Shown: positions 26,259 to 35,892, counted from the first letter of the stretch. The stretch: DNA of 42,836 nucleotides from an uncultured Saprospiraceae bacterium (GCA_937927575.1 CALBEE010000033.1:1-42836); one strand, 5' to 3'. The notes: a model not told the origin generated them from the sequence alone. A program made the numbers and translations.

Positions 26259-27044
26259 TTATCCACGAAAACGAAACATCCTTCTTCCACCATTTCCTTT
26301 GCCGCCATATTCTTTTTCCATTTCTTTCATTTTCTCTTCTCTTAATTTTTCCCATTCTTCCTGGCTTACTTCGTCACCTTCATTTGGAGCGACTAGGGTA
26401 GAGGCATCTACTTCTCCTAGCTGAACATCGGTCGCCGTTATTTCTCTTTCGCCATCGTTGATATTCATATGGAGTATTACTCCGGGCAGACCTGTATAGT
26501 CTCCAGGTCCCGCTTGCACAGGTATCATAGGGGTAAACCAAGCTACTACTTGAGTCGTGCTATCTTGCCATGTAGCCTCTTGGCATAAATACGAACCGAC
26601 TTGCTTACTTTTGCCGGTCATTTTCCATTTGTACGTTTGCGGTTCACCAGTAACTAGAAATTTTTTGCCCATCAAATCTCGTGTAGCTACTACTTTATTA
26701 GTACTGAGGTCAACAAAGCGCTTGCCTTGATTTCTTCCACCTCTTCTCATTCCTCTGCCTCTTCTACCACTTCTATTGCCTCTTTGTGCTCTTTCGGCTT
26801 CTACTTTTTCATTTTTGACGCCTTCATAAAGGACTTTGTTATCAGCAAAAGTCATTTTATGGTTAGACTCTCTAAATTCTGGTATTCTATCCTTCATAGC
26901 TTCCATCTCCAACGGAAGATTTTTATGAATATTGATCTTTTGAGTGTACATGATAGTGCCACTATTGTTTTGTGCTTGTACTCCTAGACAGCTGATTACT
27001 AAGACCAAAATCAAGATTATTCCTTTGTAACTGATATTATTCAT
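26259..27044 (-). CDS. GLPGLI family protein
   Basis: 261 residues. A signal peptide covers about 1-24 (ending VQAQ). The family name motif is present as DYTGLPGVIL after a conserved VAWFTPMIPVQAGPG. The mature start (GTIMYTQKINIHKNL) also fits. An unusual Arg/Gly-rich insertion (about 90-108, RGNRSGRRGRGMRRGGRNQG) interrupts the middle, and the C-terminus is Gly/Arg-rich too. GLPGLI proteins are periplasmic and of unknown biochemical role, commonly next to TonB-type barrels, as here. It is the first gene of the pair. Confidence 0.85.
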   Translation of the reverse strand: MNNISYKGIILILVLVISCLGVQAQNNSGTIMYTQKINIHKNLPLEMEAMKDRIPEFRESNHKMTFADNKVLYEGVKNEKVEAERAQRGNRSGRRGRGMRRGGRNQGKRFVDLSTNKVVATRDLMGKKFLVTGEPQTYKWKMTGKSKQVGSYLCQEATWQDSTTQVVAWFTPMIPVQAGPGDYTGLPGVILHMNINDGEREITATDVQLGEVDASTLVAPNEGDEVSQEEWEKLREEKMKEMEKEYGGKGNGGRRMFRFRG

Positions 27045-27783
27045 ATTGTGATTATTGTATTATTATATGCTTTAGACTCTAAAAGTAATGAATCGTTTAA
27101 TCCGATGATCAAGTATTTTGCGATTTTTAATTAGGAGCTTACTTTCTACGGTCGACGTCGTCACTAGTTTTACCCACATGTATTGCTAATTTATTTAATG
27201 ATTCTAATTGTATCATTTTCAGTGTTTTATGAATTTTATTCTTGAGCTAATAAGATTTTCTTCATAAAATAATTAAATAAAACTAGGGGTCTTCGCAGCG
27301 TTATTCGTTTTAAAAATGTCTAACAGGTATAAGCAATTAATTAAAGTATTACTTGTTAAAAGAAATAAAAGGTTTTGCGATTAATTATTAGTAGATAAAA
27401 ACAATTTAATCCCTTAGGATGAAGTTTATTTTTTGTGAATGTTTTAAATAAGAACGAAATCGCAATATTGGAATGAATAGAATGAGGAACAATGTCTTTT
27501 GATATTGTTGCCGCACAGTATAAATAATTTAATTAACAGAATTGGACTAAAATTCATATTGAATTTGTGACTTGATAAACGGTCGCATGATAGCACTTTG
27601 TCCATTATAAAATAAAAGCCTATAGGAAGACGGTTACTTTTTTACAAGTCAGGGTATTAATCAATAGTCTACACAAGTTTTAAAATAATTTATGAATAAG
27701 GTAGATCCTTTGAAATCAAGATTTGTCACAATTTAAAAAAGTACTGAAGTACAAAAATTATCAATCCATTAAATGTAATTACC
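27045..27783. other. Long AT-rich intergenic region
   Basis: About 740 bases between two divergent genes with no frame resembling a protein and no strong hairpin, tRNA or repeat. On the minus strand TACTTTTA at about 27085 resembles a -7 element for the GLPGLI gene, with one mismatch. The length is unusual for this window and may hold a decayed gene or long leaders, but I see nothing to name. Confidence 0.4.
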
Positions 27784-28425
27784 ATGAAGAATTTACTTAT
27801 CACTCTAGCGATTATTTTCCCCTTTTTCGTTCAAGCGCAATTTCAATTTGGGGTGACGTCATCTTATAACTTGGCGGTTTCGAATTCTCAAGAATATATG
27901 GCTCCTTTAAATAAGCAATATGCATATCGCATACAGTTTGAAGGACACTCAAGCACTAAAACATTTGGATTAGCAGCTAGAGCTACATTTGATAATATTT
28001 ACGCTGCAGTCGAAGTAACTTTCAGAGAAACCGAGTATCAAATGTTAGTTCAGGATTTTAGAGAAGGATCTATTATGCCGCGTAATGGCTCGAGATTTAC
28101 TGAAACTACAAGTGCCTATCATATACCTGTGAGTGCAGGCTTTAATTATAAATCAATGACCTTTGCATTAGGCCCATATTTTAATTATGTCATTGATAGT
28201 AATCAGCCTATTGAAGAGAGTACAGATATTGTAGATAGAGAAAGAAAATTATCAGCTGGATTTCATTTCGATTTAGGATATAATATTGGAAAACATTTTA
28301 CACTGTTTGCGAGGTACGAAAAAGCGTTTGCGGATGTTGGTAATCTCCATTATTTCAATGGGAAAAAGACTAAGCTCTCTAGCGGTTTGAATTATTTATC
28401 TATTGGTGGAAGTATTTACTTATAG
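27784..28425 (+). CDS. Small outer-membrane beta-barrel protein
   Basis: 213 residues. The signal peptide (1-19) ends FVQAQ. The mature part has about eight alternating beta strands (FQFGVTSSYNLAVS, KTFGLAARATF, FALGPYFNYVI) and a last strand ending SIGGSIYL. This resembles PorT/OmpW-size barrels of Bacteroidota, but I cannot place it in a named family. It is flanked by long non-coding stretches and appears monocistronic. No terminator lies immediately after it. Confidence 0.65.
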   Translation: MKNLLITLAIIFPFFVQAQFQFGVTSSYNLAVSNSQEYMAPLNKQYAYRIQFEGHSSTKTFGLAARATFDNIYAAVEVTFRETEYQMLVQDFREGSIMPRNGSRFTETTSAYHIPVSAGFNYKSMTFALGPYFNYVIDSNQPIEESTDIVDRERKLSAGFHFDLGYNIGKHFTLFARYEKAFADVGNLHYFNGKKTKLSSGLNYLSIGGSIYL

Positions 28426-28475
28426 AGTATTTGAGGAAGAACATAATTTAACGAATTATAAAGATCAAGTTGTTG

Positions 28476-28706
28476 ATTATTTTCCCATGCCTCCAGACTG
28501 ATTCCTTTCTTTGGTTGGAAAGGAATTAAGGTGGCGACTCCCCTCGATTTTGGTTTACTAGTGGCTGTTGCAAATTAAGTCACTGAAATACGGTAAATGC
28601 CTTTATGTAAATCTTACCCAGGTTTATTGGCATTTTGTAAACCAGAATATTTACGAAGATTTTTTGGGAACTACGCGAAGGCTCTACTTAAAGAAGTAGA
28701 GCCTTT
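28476..28706 (+). ncRNA. Candidate structured RNA (6S RNA is one model to test)
   Basis: About 230 bases without a gene frame hold a chain of hairpins on the plus strand: 28501-28526 (ATTCCTTT/AAAGGAAT), 28560-28584 (AGTGGCT/AGTCACT), 28596-28634 (AATGCC/GGCATT with an inner TAAATC/GGTTTA stem) and a closing perfect 11-base stem at 28678-28705. TTCCCA near 28480 can pair with TGGGAA near 28665 to enclose the centre. The region looks more GC-rich than its flanks. Size and the closed, mostly double-stranded plan recall 6S RNA, but I cannot confirm the family. A long 3' UTR of the barrel gene is the alternative. Confidence 0.4.
28678..28706 (+). terminator. Perfect 11-base hairpin, probable terminator
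   Basis: AAGGCTCTACT (28678-28688) pairs fully with 28695-28705 around a 6-base loop. The T-run is short (TTTG). It ends either the candidate RNA or the barrel gene transcript. Confidence 0.6.
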
Positions 28707-28931
28707 GTTAGTATGTATGTAATCCAAAGTTGATGTTCTATATACGAGTAATTTATGTGATAATAGTTGTCATGTCTAAAGACACTTAGCTTAGTTGTGA
28801 AATTCATGCTTATGTGGGCTTCTTGACTAAAATTTAATGGATTCTAACACTAATCAAGAACCTTGCATCTTTCGCAATGTACTTTTACCGTATTCTGACG
28901 TAGTTACTGTATGAGATTAGCTGTAAAAAAT

Positions 28932-28939
28932 TAATTTTG
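28932..28939 (+). promoter_or_regulatory. Putative -7 element for the ABC exporter gene
   Basis: TAATTTTG matches TAnnTTTG exactly and ends 7 bases before the ATG at 28947. If used, the message would be nearly leaderless. No good -33 box is present, so confidence is low. Confidence 0.3.
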
Positions 28940-28946
28940 CCCTTCT

Positions 28947-30749
28947 ATGGCGAGAAGAAAGATATATGATGACAAAGTTAAATTGAACAAGAAGAATCTT
29001 GGAGATGCTTTGAAGGTATTCAAGTATATCAAGCCTTATATGGGGTACTTCATTGGAGGTATGATTTTTCTAGTCTTGGGATCGTTAATGTTTATGGTGT
29101 TTCCAGGAGCCGCCGGAGAAATGGCTAATGTAGCTAATGGTACTCCAAAGCAAAATTTGAATTTTACAGTTTCTGACTATGGATGGATTTTTCTAATCGT
29201 CGTGGTGGGCCAAGGAGTGTTTTCTTATTTTAGAACTGTCTTATTTGCTGTCGTATCTGAGAGAGGAATGGCAGATTTGAGAAATGATCTTTATGCCAAA
29301 ATTATTACGCAACCTGTTTCCTTTTTTGAAGAGAGAAGAGTAGGAGAATTGACTTCAAGAATCACTGCTGATGTAGAGCAACTTCAAAGTGCTTTTTCAG
29401 TCACTCTTGCCGAATTTGTGAGACAGATTATAACATTGGTAGTTGGAATCACCATTCTAATATACCTGACTCCAACGTTGAGTTTGGTTATGTTTTTGAC
29501 GCTGCCTGTCGTCGTGATTATAGCTATGGTTTTTGGAAGATATATTAGAAAATTATCTAAAAAAAGACAGGATCAATTGGCTGAAACCAATACGATAGTA
29601 GAGGAAACTTTTCAATCATTTACGGTGGTAAAATCTTTTGCTAATGAATGGTACGAATCTATAAGATATGCCAAGTCTGTAGAGGAGATAGTAAAGATTT
29701 CATTAAATTTTGCAAAGGTTAGAGGGCTATTTTTTGTCTTTATACTGACTGTGCTATTTGGTGCGATATTCTTTATTCTCTGGAGAGGCGCACTGATGGT
29801 GCAAGATCCCAATGTTGATATGGAAGTAGGGGATCTTTTCTCATTCATATTATACACCACGTTTATTGGTGGGGCGATCGCTAGTTTTGGAAGTTTATTT
29901 ACTTCTTTGGCTAGTGCTGTTGGCGCTACGGAAAGGGTGCAAGCTATTCTAGATAGTGAAGGTGAAATCGATATAGAAGATTACAAAAACGAACCTGCAT
30001 TAGATCTTAATGTAGATATAGAATATAGAGATGTTCACTTTTCTTATCCGACTCGTAAAGACATGGAAGTCCTCAAAGGAATCAATCTAAAAATTAAAAA
30101 AGGAGAGAAGGTGGCTCTTGTAGGTCAATCTGGTTCTGGTAAGAGTACGATCATTCAGCTGTTAATGAAATTCTATGATTTGGATAGTGGTGATATTTTA
30201 GTCGGTGATAAATCGCTAAATCAATATCCACTTACAGCCTATAGACGAGGTGTAGGGGTAGTACCTCAAGAGGTAATTCTTTTTGGTGGTACTATCAAAG
30301 AAAACATTTTATATGGTAATCCTAATGCAAGCGACGAAGAAGTATTGAATGCTACGAAACAATCCAATAGTCAAGAGTTTATAGAGAGATTTCCTGATGG
30401 ATTAGAGACTGTTGTCGGTGAAAGAGGAATCAAGCTTTCGGGTGGCCAACGGCAAAGAATAGCCATCGCTAGAGCCATACTTAAAGATCCTAAAATATTA
30501 CTTTTGGACGAAGCTACAAGTTCGTTGGATGCTGAATCTGAACGAGTAGTACAAGATGCATTGGATAGATTAATGGAAGGCCGTACATCTATTATCATTG
30601 CACATAGATTGTCGACTATCAGAGAGGTAGATCGCATCTATGTCTTAGATCAAGGAAAGATCGTAGAACAAGGTACTCATGAAGAGTTATTTGCCTTAGA
30701 AAATGGTGCTTACCAACAGTTAGCCAAGCTACAGTTTCAAGGAAGTTAG
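28947..30749 (+). CDS. ABC exporter, fused membrane and ATPase domains (MsbA-like)
   Basis: 600 residues. The N-terminal half (about 1-340) has six hydrophobic segments of an ABC type I exporter. The ATPase (about 350-600) has Walker A GQSGSGKST at 393-401, signature LSGGQ at 497-501, Walker B ILLLDEA with the aspartate at about 521, and the H-loop IIAHRLST. All key residues are intact. It is a half-transporter that should work as a homodimer. In this phylum close relatives are annotated as lipid A/multidrug exporters; the substrate cannot be read from the sequence. No partner gene is adjacent, and the next gene starts 234 bases away. Confidence 0.88.
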   Translation: MARRKIYDDKVKLNKKNLGDALKVFKYIKPYMGYFIGGMIFLVLGSLMFMVFPGAAGEMANVANGTPKQNLNFTVSDYGWIFLIVVVGQGVFSYFRTVLFAVVSERGMADLRNDLYAKIITQPVSFFEERRVGELTSRITADVEQLQSAFSVTLAEFVRQIITLVVGITILIYLTPTLSLVMFLTLPVVVIIAMVFGRYIRKLSKKRQDQLAETNTIVEETFQSFTVVKSFANEWYESIRYAKSVEEIVKISLNFAKVRGLFFVFILTVLFGAIFFILWRGALMVQDPNVDMEVGDLFSFILYTTFIGGAIASFGSLFTSLASAVGATERVQAILDSEGEIDIEDYKNEPALDLNVDIEYRDVHFSYPTRKDMEVLKGINLKIKKGEKVALVGQSGSGKSTIIQLLMKFYDLDSGDILVGDKSLNQYPLTAYRRGVGVVPQEVILFGGTIKENILYGNPNASDEEVLNATKQSNSQEFIERFPDGLETVVGERGIKLSGGQRQRIAIARAILKDPKILLLDEATSSLDAESERVVQDALDRLMEGRTSIIIAHRLSTIREVDRIYVLDQGKIVEQGTHEELFALENGAYQQLAKLQFQGS

Positions 30750-30938
30750 TCATATCTCAGTTAATGACATGATGGTGCGTATTATCCAGGTCATCTCAAT
30801 TCGATGATTATAGCAGATATGCATCTTTAGCGGTAACATTTGCATCTTAGTATCAGTTATACTTTCAGTATAGATGTAATTGACACATTGAGGTAGATGA
30901 AAAATAGCACAGAATCTATCTAGATATAAGTGAAATGA

Positions 30939-30946
30939 TATCTTTG
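30939..30946 (+). promoter_or_regulatory. Putative -7 element before the barrel gene
   Basis: TATCTTTG is an exact TAnnTTTG match 37 bases upstream of the ATG at 30984. A matching -33 TTTG at 19-base spacing is not seen. Confidence 0.3.
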
Positions 30947-30983
30947 CTATAGATAATCGTACCTTTATCAAGTATTTACAAAT

Positions 30984-31625
30984 ATGAAATCACGACAATA
31001 TATGAAGCAGATATTCCTTGTTTTTGCTCTTGCCTGTTCTACAATAGCGTTAAATGCCCAATTTGGCTATGGCTTAACATTCTCTAATGATGTTTATAAT
31101 AGATATGCTAATCCGGAGCAAGAAGATATTGATGTCTACGAGGGAAATGGTTCACTTTTATTGAATTTAGGTCTTGGTCCTAAGATTTGGATTGGAGCTC
31201 CTAAGTTTTCTTTCTCTTTAGAAACTCAAGCTAAAATTGGATTATTAGGCTTGGCGTTGAAGGATTTTAAAGGAATGGGGAATCATGCTATTCCAATTAT
31301 TGGAAGGTTTAATTTTGGCGGATTAACCGCATTGGACAAAGAAGGGAAATTTGGCTGGTCGATTGGTGGCGGTATCCAATTAAATAAAACGGAACTGTAT
31401 TATACAACTAATGAATACTCGGATAGAGGAATCGACAGAAATTATTTCAGAACATATGTGGGTCAAGTGGCCTATGGATTCGGCTTAAGTGGTTTTGCTA
31501 TTCAAGGCGTTTTGAGAGTAGGGTATAATCCAGATACGAAGGCAAATTCTTTCAATTTTGGCCTACAATATGATCTAAATATTCCCAAGCTAAAGCAGAT
31601 TTCTAGTCCAGAAAGCGAACTCTAA
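30984..31625 (+). CDS. Outer-membrane beta-barrel protein
   Basis: 213 residues, or 207 if translation starts at the second ATG (31002), which gives a more compact signal peptide (MKQIFLVFALACSTIALNAQ). The mature part has alternating strands and many aromatic residues (FGYGLTFSNDVYNRY, KIWIGAPKFSFSLETQAKIG) and ends with a short tail (LKQISSPESEL). It looks like a Bacteroidota small barrel; no named family was recognised. It lies 41 bases upstream of murB, and the two may be cotranscribed. Confidence 0.6.
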   Translation: MKSRQYMKQIFLVFALACSTIALNAQFGYGLTFSNDVYNRYANPEQEDIDVYEGNGSLLLNLGLGPKIWIGAPKFSFSLETQAKIGLLGLALKDFKGMGNHAIPIIGRFNFGGLTALDKEGKFGWSIGGGIQLNKTELYYTTNEYSDRGIDRNYFRTYVGQVAYGFGLSGFAIQGVLRVGYNPDTKANSFNFGLQYDLNIPKLKQISSPESEL

Positions 31626-31666
31626 TACTTTTTCATAGCTATAAAGCTACTTGTTAAAATACATCT

Positions 31667-32671
31667 ATGTCCTCTGCATCGTTACAGCCCTTTAATTCTT
31701 TTGGGGTCAATGCCCACTGTAAAAATCTTATCAAGATTTATAGTGAACAAGATATTTATGATGCCTTACTCACTTACGAAGCACCTTACAACGTCATTGG
31801 TGGAGGGAGCAATATTTTACTCGCGGGTGATCTTGAATCGACGGTTTTGGTGAATCAGATCAAAGGAATTCAAGTTGTTGACGAGGATGATAATCATGTT
31901 TTGCTAACTGTTGGAGGGGGAGAAAATTGGCATAATCTAGTGTTATGGTCTATTAGTCATAATCTATCTGGACTCCAAAATCTATCCCTTATTCCTGGTT
32001 CTGTCGGTGCCGCTCCCATCCAAAATATTGGGGCCTATGGAGTGGAGCAATCTCAATGTTTCCATAGTCTTAGAGCTATATCATTATCCACAGGACTGAC
32101 TAAGGTATATTATAAAGAGGATTGTCAGTTTGGATATAGAGATAGTGTTTTTAAAAAAGAAGATGCGGGTAAGTACATCATTACGCATGTAACGTACATA
32201 CTGAGCAAAAAAGTAGAGATCAATGTAAGTTATGGGGCCATACAAGCCGAACTTAAAAATAGGAATATTGAAGACCCTACTTTAAAGCAAATAAGTGATG
32301 TGATTTGTGATATAAGAGTTTCGAAATTACCGGATCCTTTACTGATAGGTAATGCAGGAAGTTTTTTTAAAAACCCGATCATAACAGAGCAAGCTTACGA
32401 GGATTTATTATTAAAATACCCAGATATTGTTGCCTATCCTGCAAATGATAAAATGAAGTTGTCCGCTGGATGGTTGATAGATAGAGCTGGTTGGAAAGGA
32501 CATAGCCAAAATGGTGCTGCAGTCTATAAAAATCACGCATTAGTTTTGATAAATGACGGTACGGATAATGGTGGAGATATATGGCAATTGGCGATGGATA
32601 TTCAAGCGGATGTACTATCTAAATTTGGTGTTGAAATAGTGCCTGAAGTGAATGTGTGGGGTAGGCCCTAA
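31667..32671 (+). CDS. murB: UDP-N-acetylenolpyruvoylglucosamine reductase
   Basis: 334 residues, type I MurB size. The FAD-binding PP-loop region has NVIGGGSNILL and IPGSVGAAPIQNIGAYG. Active-site residues are visible: Arg158 in the YRDS motif, Ser232 in GNAGSFFKNP (proton donor), and a C-terminal Glu in VPEVNVWG. It reduces the enolpyruvyl group to lactyl in cytosolic peptidoglycan precursor synthesis, using FAD and NADPH. The C-terminal KLSAGWLIDRAGWKG also fits. No other mur gene lies in the window. Confidence 0.95.
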   Translation: MSSASLQPFNSFGVNAHCKNLIKIYSEQDIYDALLTYEAPYNVIGGGSNILLAGDLESTVLVNQIKGIQVVDEDDNHVLLTVGGGENWHNLVLWSISHNLSGLQNLSLIPGSVGAAPIQNIGAYGVEQSQCFHSLRAISLSTGLTKVYYKEDCQFGYRDSVFKKEDAGKYIITHVTYILSKKVEINVSYGAIQAELKNRNIEDPTLKQISDVICDIRVSKLPDPLLIGNAGSFFKNPIITEQAYEDLLLKYPDIVAYPANDKMKLSAGWLIDRAGWKGHSQNGAAVYKNHALVLINDGTDNGGDIWQLAMDIQADVLSKFGVEIVPEVNVWGRP

Positions 32672-32809
32672 GAGAATGGAATAATTGCTTTTTTATTGCT
32701 TCAAATTAAGTTCGAAGAATGCCAATAATTCAATGATATATATTTGATTATAGAGTAAAATAGTGAGATATTTAAGGAGATATGAATCTTTAAATAAATA
32801 GAACTATTC

Positions 32810-35134
32810 CTGAAATTTCCCCTTTCAATATTATTCGATATCATACTTTGTTCAATTCTCACTTTGGGCATTTTACACCCCATTGCTAATTGCCAGAATG
32901 AAGATTGGATTCCAAATCCTAAGTTGTTTGGTGATACTATCGATGTTCATATGTTTGAACAAGATCCAGTAATTTTTATAAATGCGAATCAAGATGTTGT
33001 TGTCGATAATGACAATTACATATGGGTGTCAACTAATGTTGATGGCTTGTTACGGATGGATATAAATAAGCCAATTAATTTCAAACAAAATAATCCTGAA
33101 GGTTATGGTTTTGATCAACTTTCAATTCGTAAGATGTACATGTTCGAAGATAGTTTATACTTTTCTGCAGATAGAGGCTTTCTTACGTATAACCCAAGTA
33201 AGGAAAAATTTCATAGATATGGTAAAAATGATTTACAAGCCTTATCGCCATATAGAGCCAATGTTAGTTGTATGGCATTTTTATCTAGGGATACCATTTT
33301 GTTAGGTGGAAAATATGGATTAACAGTTTTTAATAAAAGAGAAGATAAAATTATAAAGCACTTATGGGATGAAGATCAACCTAAGGATGGAGCATCTTCG
33401 TTTAATATGCTTCATCAATTAAAAGTTGATCCGAAAGACAGAAATATTATTTGGGGTGTAGGTCGTAAAGGACTTATTAAATTGGATCGAAGAACTTGGG
33501 AGAGGGAGTATTTTACACCGCCTTTTGGTAAGGACAATTATCTTTATTATAACTATATGACCGATTTTGAGATAGTAGGGGATTGTATTTATATAGTATA
33601 TATTGGTGATGGACGCAATCTAATAAATAAAGGAAATCAAGTTTTGAAATTTGATAAGAAGAATAATTCCTGGAAGGTTGTAATTAGGCAGTTAGTTACT
33701 AATAAAAATGATCAGACTTTCCCCAGTGCTATTGAATCTATAAAGACTTACGGAAAATATATTTTTACTTCTTCGAGAGGATATGGTGTACAATTGTTGG
33801 ATATAGAAACAGATGAAGTACAACAAACATATTTTAGAAATCCAGTCTTTTATCAAATGGATAATTGGAAAGATCCTGATAGATTGCTTGATAATTACGC
33901 AGTAGGTTTATTTACTGCAGTAGTTGATAATAATGGATTTCTCTGGGCTAGTTGGGGAAGGGATCATATGATTAAATCTAAGGAACCTATTTTTACTATT
34001 AGTGGTAAAACTCATACTCATCATCTAAAACTAAATACATTATATGTTAATGGAATCAAAAACAGGAAACAAAACTTCCAAGACCATGAAAATGTAATGA
34101 AATACAACCTCAATGAGAGAGAACGAGATCTTCGATTTGAAGTTGGATTGGTTAATCCAAGTTATGAAAATGTATTGTACGAATACAAGTATAATCAGGA
34201 AGATTGGAAAGAGACCATTGAGGTAGGAGTTATAGATATAAATAAATTATCTCCAGGTAACAATGTAATAAAAGTGAAAGCTTCTGTAGATGGTAAGGAA
34301 TTGAGTTTAAAAGAATTTACCTTTTATTCGACACCTAGGCTACACGAACACTGGTGGTTCATTATTGGATTATTAGCTATTATTACATTTGTCATATATA
34401 AATTTTACGAACTTACTGTCAATAAAATTAAAGACGAAGAAAAAATTAAAACGATATTTAATAAGCAAATAGCTGAGATGGAAATGGAAGTGCTCAAAGC
34501 ACAAATGAATCCACATTTCTTATTTAATAGCCTCAATTCTATAAAACATTACTCTATCAATAAAAGTAAAAGAGAGACATCTCAGTACATTACTACTTTC
34601 TCTCATTTGCTTAGACAGATACTCCAAAACTCGAATGCAAAAATAGTTAGTTTGGCTCAAGAATTAAAAGCTATTGAATTATATGTGCAAGTCGAAAAAT
34701 TAAGATTTGAAAATGAATTTGAATATATGGTTTGTTTAGATCCAAATAAAAATGAGGACACTATCTTTGTGCCACCGATGATATTACAACCATTTATCGA
34801 GAATGCGATATGGCATGGACTGATGCTTAAAGAAGGTATTGGTAAAATTACCCTTAAGATAGATGTACAGGAGCATGAAGTAGTTTGTGAAATTACTGAT
34901 AATGGAATAGGTAGAGCTGCTGCTGGAAAAATTAGTAAAACGAAATCGAAATATAATAAGCAATCATTAGGTACAAAGATTACTGCCAATAGGTTGAAGT
35001 TAGCTGAAAAAATATATGGAAAAAAATCTAGTTTTTGTATAACGGATCTGTATGATAAAGATGGATCGCCATCAGGAACCAAAGTGAAGGTACACTTACC
35101 AAGAATCTATCGAAATAAAGAAACTGAAATATGA
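32810..35134 (+). CDS. LytS-type sensor histidine kinase with beta-propeller-like sensor
   Basis: 774 residues if translation starts at the CTG at 32810; a TTG at 32864 gives 756 but cuts off most of a clear signal peptide (KFPLSILFDIILCSILTLGI). No ATG precedes these in frame, because a TAA lies at 32795. The periplasmic part (about 30-505) has recurrent WVSTNVDGLLRMD-like blades of a two-component propeller plus a Y_Y_Y-like segment (VLYEYKYNQEDWKE). One membrane helix follows (about 516-536). The kinase has LKAQMNPHFLFNSLN with the phospho-acceptor His at 569, and an ATPase with PFIENAIWHG and DNGIGR. It overlaps the LytTR regulator gene by four bases (ATGA). Confidence 0.8.
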   Translation: MKFPLSILFDIILCSILTLGILHPIANCQNEDWIPNPKLFGDTIDVHMFEQDPVIFINANQDVVVDNDNYIWVSTNVDGLLRMDINKPINFKQNNPEGYGFDQLSIRKMYMFEDSLYFSADRGFLTYNPSKEKFHRYGKNDLQALSPYRANVSCMAFLSRDTILLGGKYGLTVFNKREDKIIKHLWDEDQPKDGASSFNMLHQLKVDPKDRNIIWGVGRKGLIKLDRRTWEREYFTPPFGKDNYLYYNYMTDFEIVGDCIYIVYIGDGRNLINKGNQVLKFDKKNNSWKVVIRQLVTNKNDQTFPSAIESIKTYGKYIFTSSRGYGVQLLDIETDEVQQTYFRNPVFYQMDNWKDPDRLLDNYAVGLFTAVVDNNGFLWASWGRDHMIKSKEPIFTISGKTHTHHLKLNTLYVNGIKNRKQNFQDHENVMKYNLNERERDLRFEVGLVNPSYENVLYEYKYNQEDWKETIEVGVIDINKLSPGNNVIKVKASVDGKELSLKEFTFYSTPRLHEHWWFIIGLLAIITFVIYKFYELTVNKIKDEEKIKTIFNKQIAEMEMEVLKAQMNPHFLFNSLNSIKHYSINKSKRETSQYITTFSHLLRQILQNSNAKIVSLAQELKAIELYVQVEKLRFENEFEYMVCLDPNKNEDTIFVPPMILQPFIENAIWHGLMLKEGIGKITLKIDVQEHEVVCEITDNGIGRAAAGKISKTKSKYNKQSLGTKITANRLKLAEKIYGKKSSFCITDLYDKDGSPSGTKVKVHLPRIYRNKETEI

Positions 35135-35877
35135 TAAATGCAATCATAATTGATGATGAGTTACATGCAATTGAGGGACTAGTTTATGAATTAGAACAAA
35201 ACTGTCCTCAAGTTAATGTGGTAGCTAGTTCTACAAACCCCTTAGAAGCTATAAAATTTATCAGCGAACTCAAACCTGACTTGATTTTTCTAGATATCGA
35301 AATGCCGATGATGAATGGATTTGAATTGCTACAAAACGTGAAGGATAAAATAGATTTTGATGTGATATTTATAACTGCTTATGATCAATATGCAATCAAA
35401 GCTTTTAAATTTAGTGCTATAGATTATCTGCTAAAACCTGTGAATGGGGATGAACTTAAAAATGCGATTGCTCTGCTTAAAAGAAGAAAGTACTCTTTTA
35501 ACAACGATCACCTGACAGCATTAATGAACAATATTAGTAAGAAAAATCCATCTATGGAGAGAGTGGTATTGCCTACTTCGCAAGGCTTGGAATTTGTAGA
35601 AGTAAAAAAAATAGTAAGATGCGAATCAGATAGTAATTATTGTAGAGTTTTTCTATTAGGTGGTGAACCTATTTTTCTCGCCAAGACACTCAAGGAGATT
35701 GAGTCGATTTTATTTGAACATGGTTTTTATCGCATTCACAATTCTCATTTAATTTCATTACTTCATGTCTCTAGATATAATCATTCTGATGGAGGAGAAA
35801 TAGAGATGGCTGATGGTTCTCAAGTGCCAGTGTCTCGTAGTAGAAAAAATGAATTTTTGAAAAGGTTCCGACCCTAG
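35131..35877 (+). CDS. LytTR-family response regulator
   Basis: 248 residues. The receiver domain (1-120) has acidic D8/D9 and phospho-acceptor D55 in LIFLDIEMP, with the conserved Lys in YLLKPVNGDEL. The LytTR DNA-binding domain spans about 145-248 (VVLPTSQGLEFVEVKKIV, CESDSNYCRVFL, FYRIHNSHLISL). It is translationally coupled to the kinase upstream by a 4-base ATGA overlap, a typical LytS/LytTR pair. LytTR proteins bind direct repeats with loose consensus; no obvious tandem site was recognised nearby. A small hairpin (35863-35892) covers the stop codon. Confidence 0.9.
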   Translation: MINAIIIDDELHAIEGLVYELEQNCPQVNVVASSTNPLEAIKFISELKPDLIFLDIEMPMMNGFELLQNVKDKIDFDVIFITAYDQYAIKAFKFSAIDYLLKPVNGDELKNAIALLKRRKYSFNNDHLTALMNNISKKNPSMERVVLPTSQGLEFVEVKKIVRCESDSNYCRVFLLGGEPIFLAKTLKEIESILFEHGFYRIHNSHLISLLHVSRYNHSDGGEIEMADGSQVPVSRSRKNEFLKRFRP

Positions 35878-35892
35878 GAAAGATCGGAACCT
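35863..35892 (+). terminator. Hairpin overlapping the regulator stop codon
   Basis: Perfect 9-base arms (35863-35871 with 35884-35892). No T-run follows, so a terminator role is weakly supported. Confidence 0.4.

Noticed and set aside
26200-26355. 52-codon upstream extension of the TonB-type barrel gene
   Set aside because: It overlaps the GLPGLI coding sequence, is Arg/Lys-rich and would hide the clear signal peptide at the ATG 26199.
28476-28706. tmRNA, SRP RNA or RNase P RNA
   Set aside because: No terminal CCA or tag-like frame, no SRP tetraloop domain and no RNase P core sequences were found; the length is also too short for RNase P or tmRNA.
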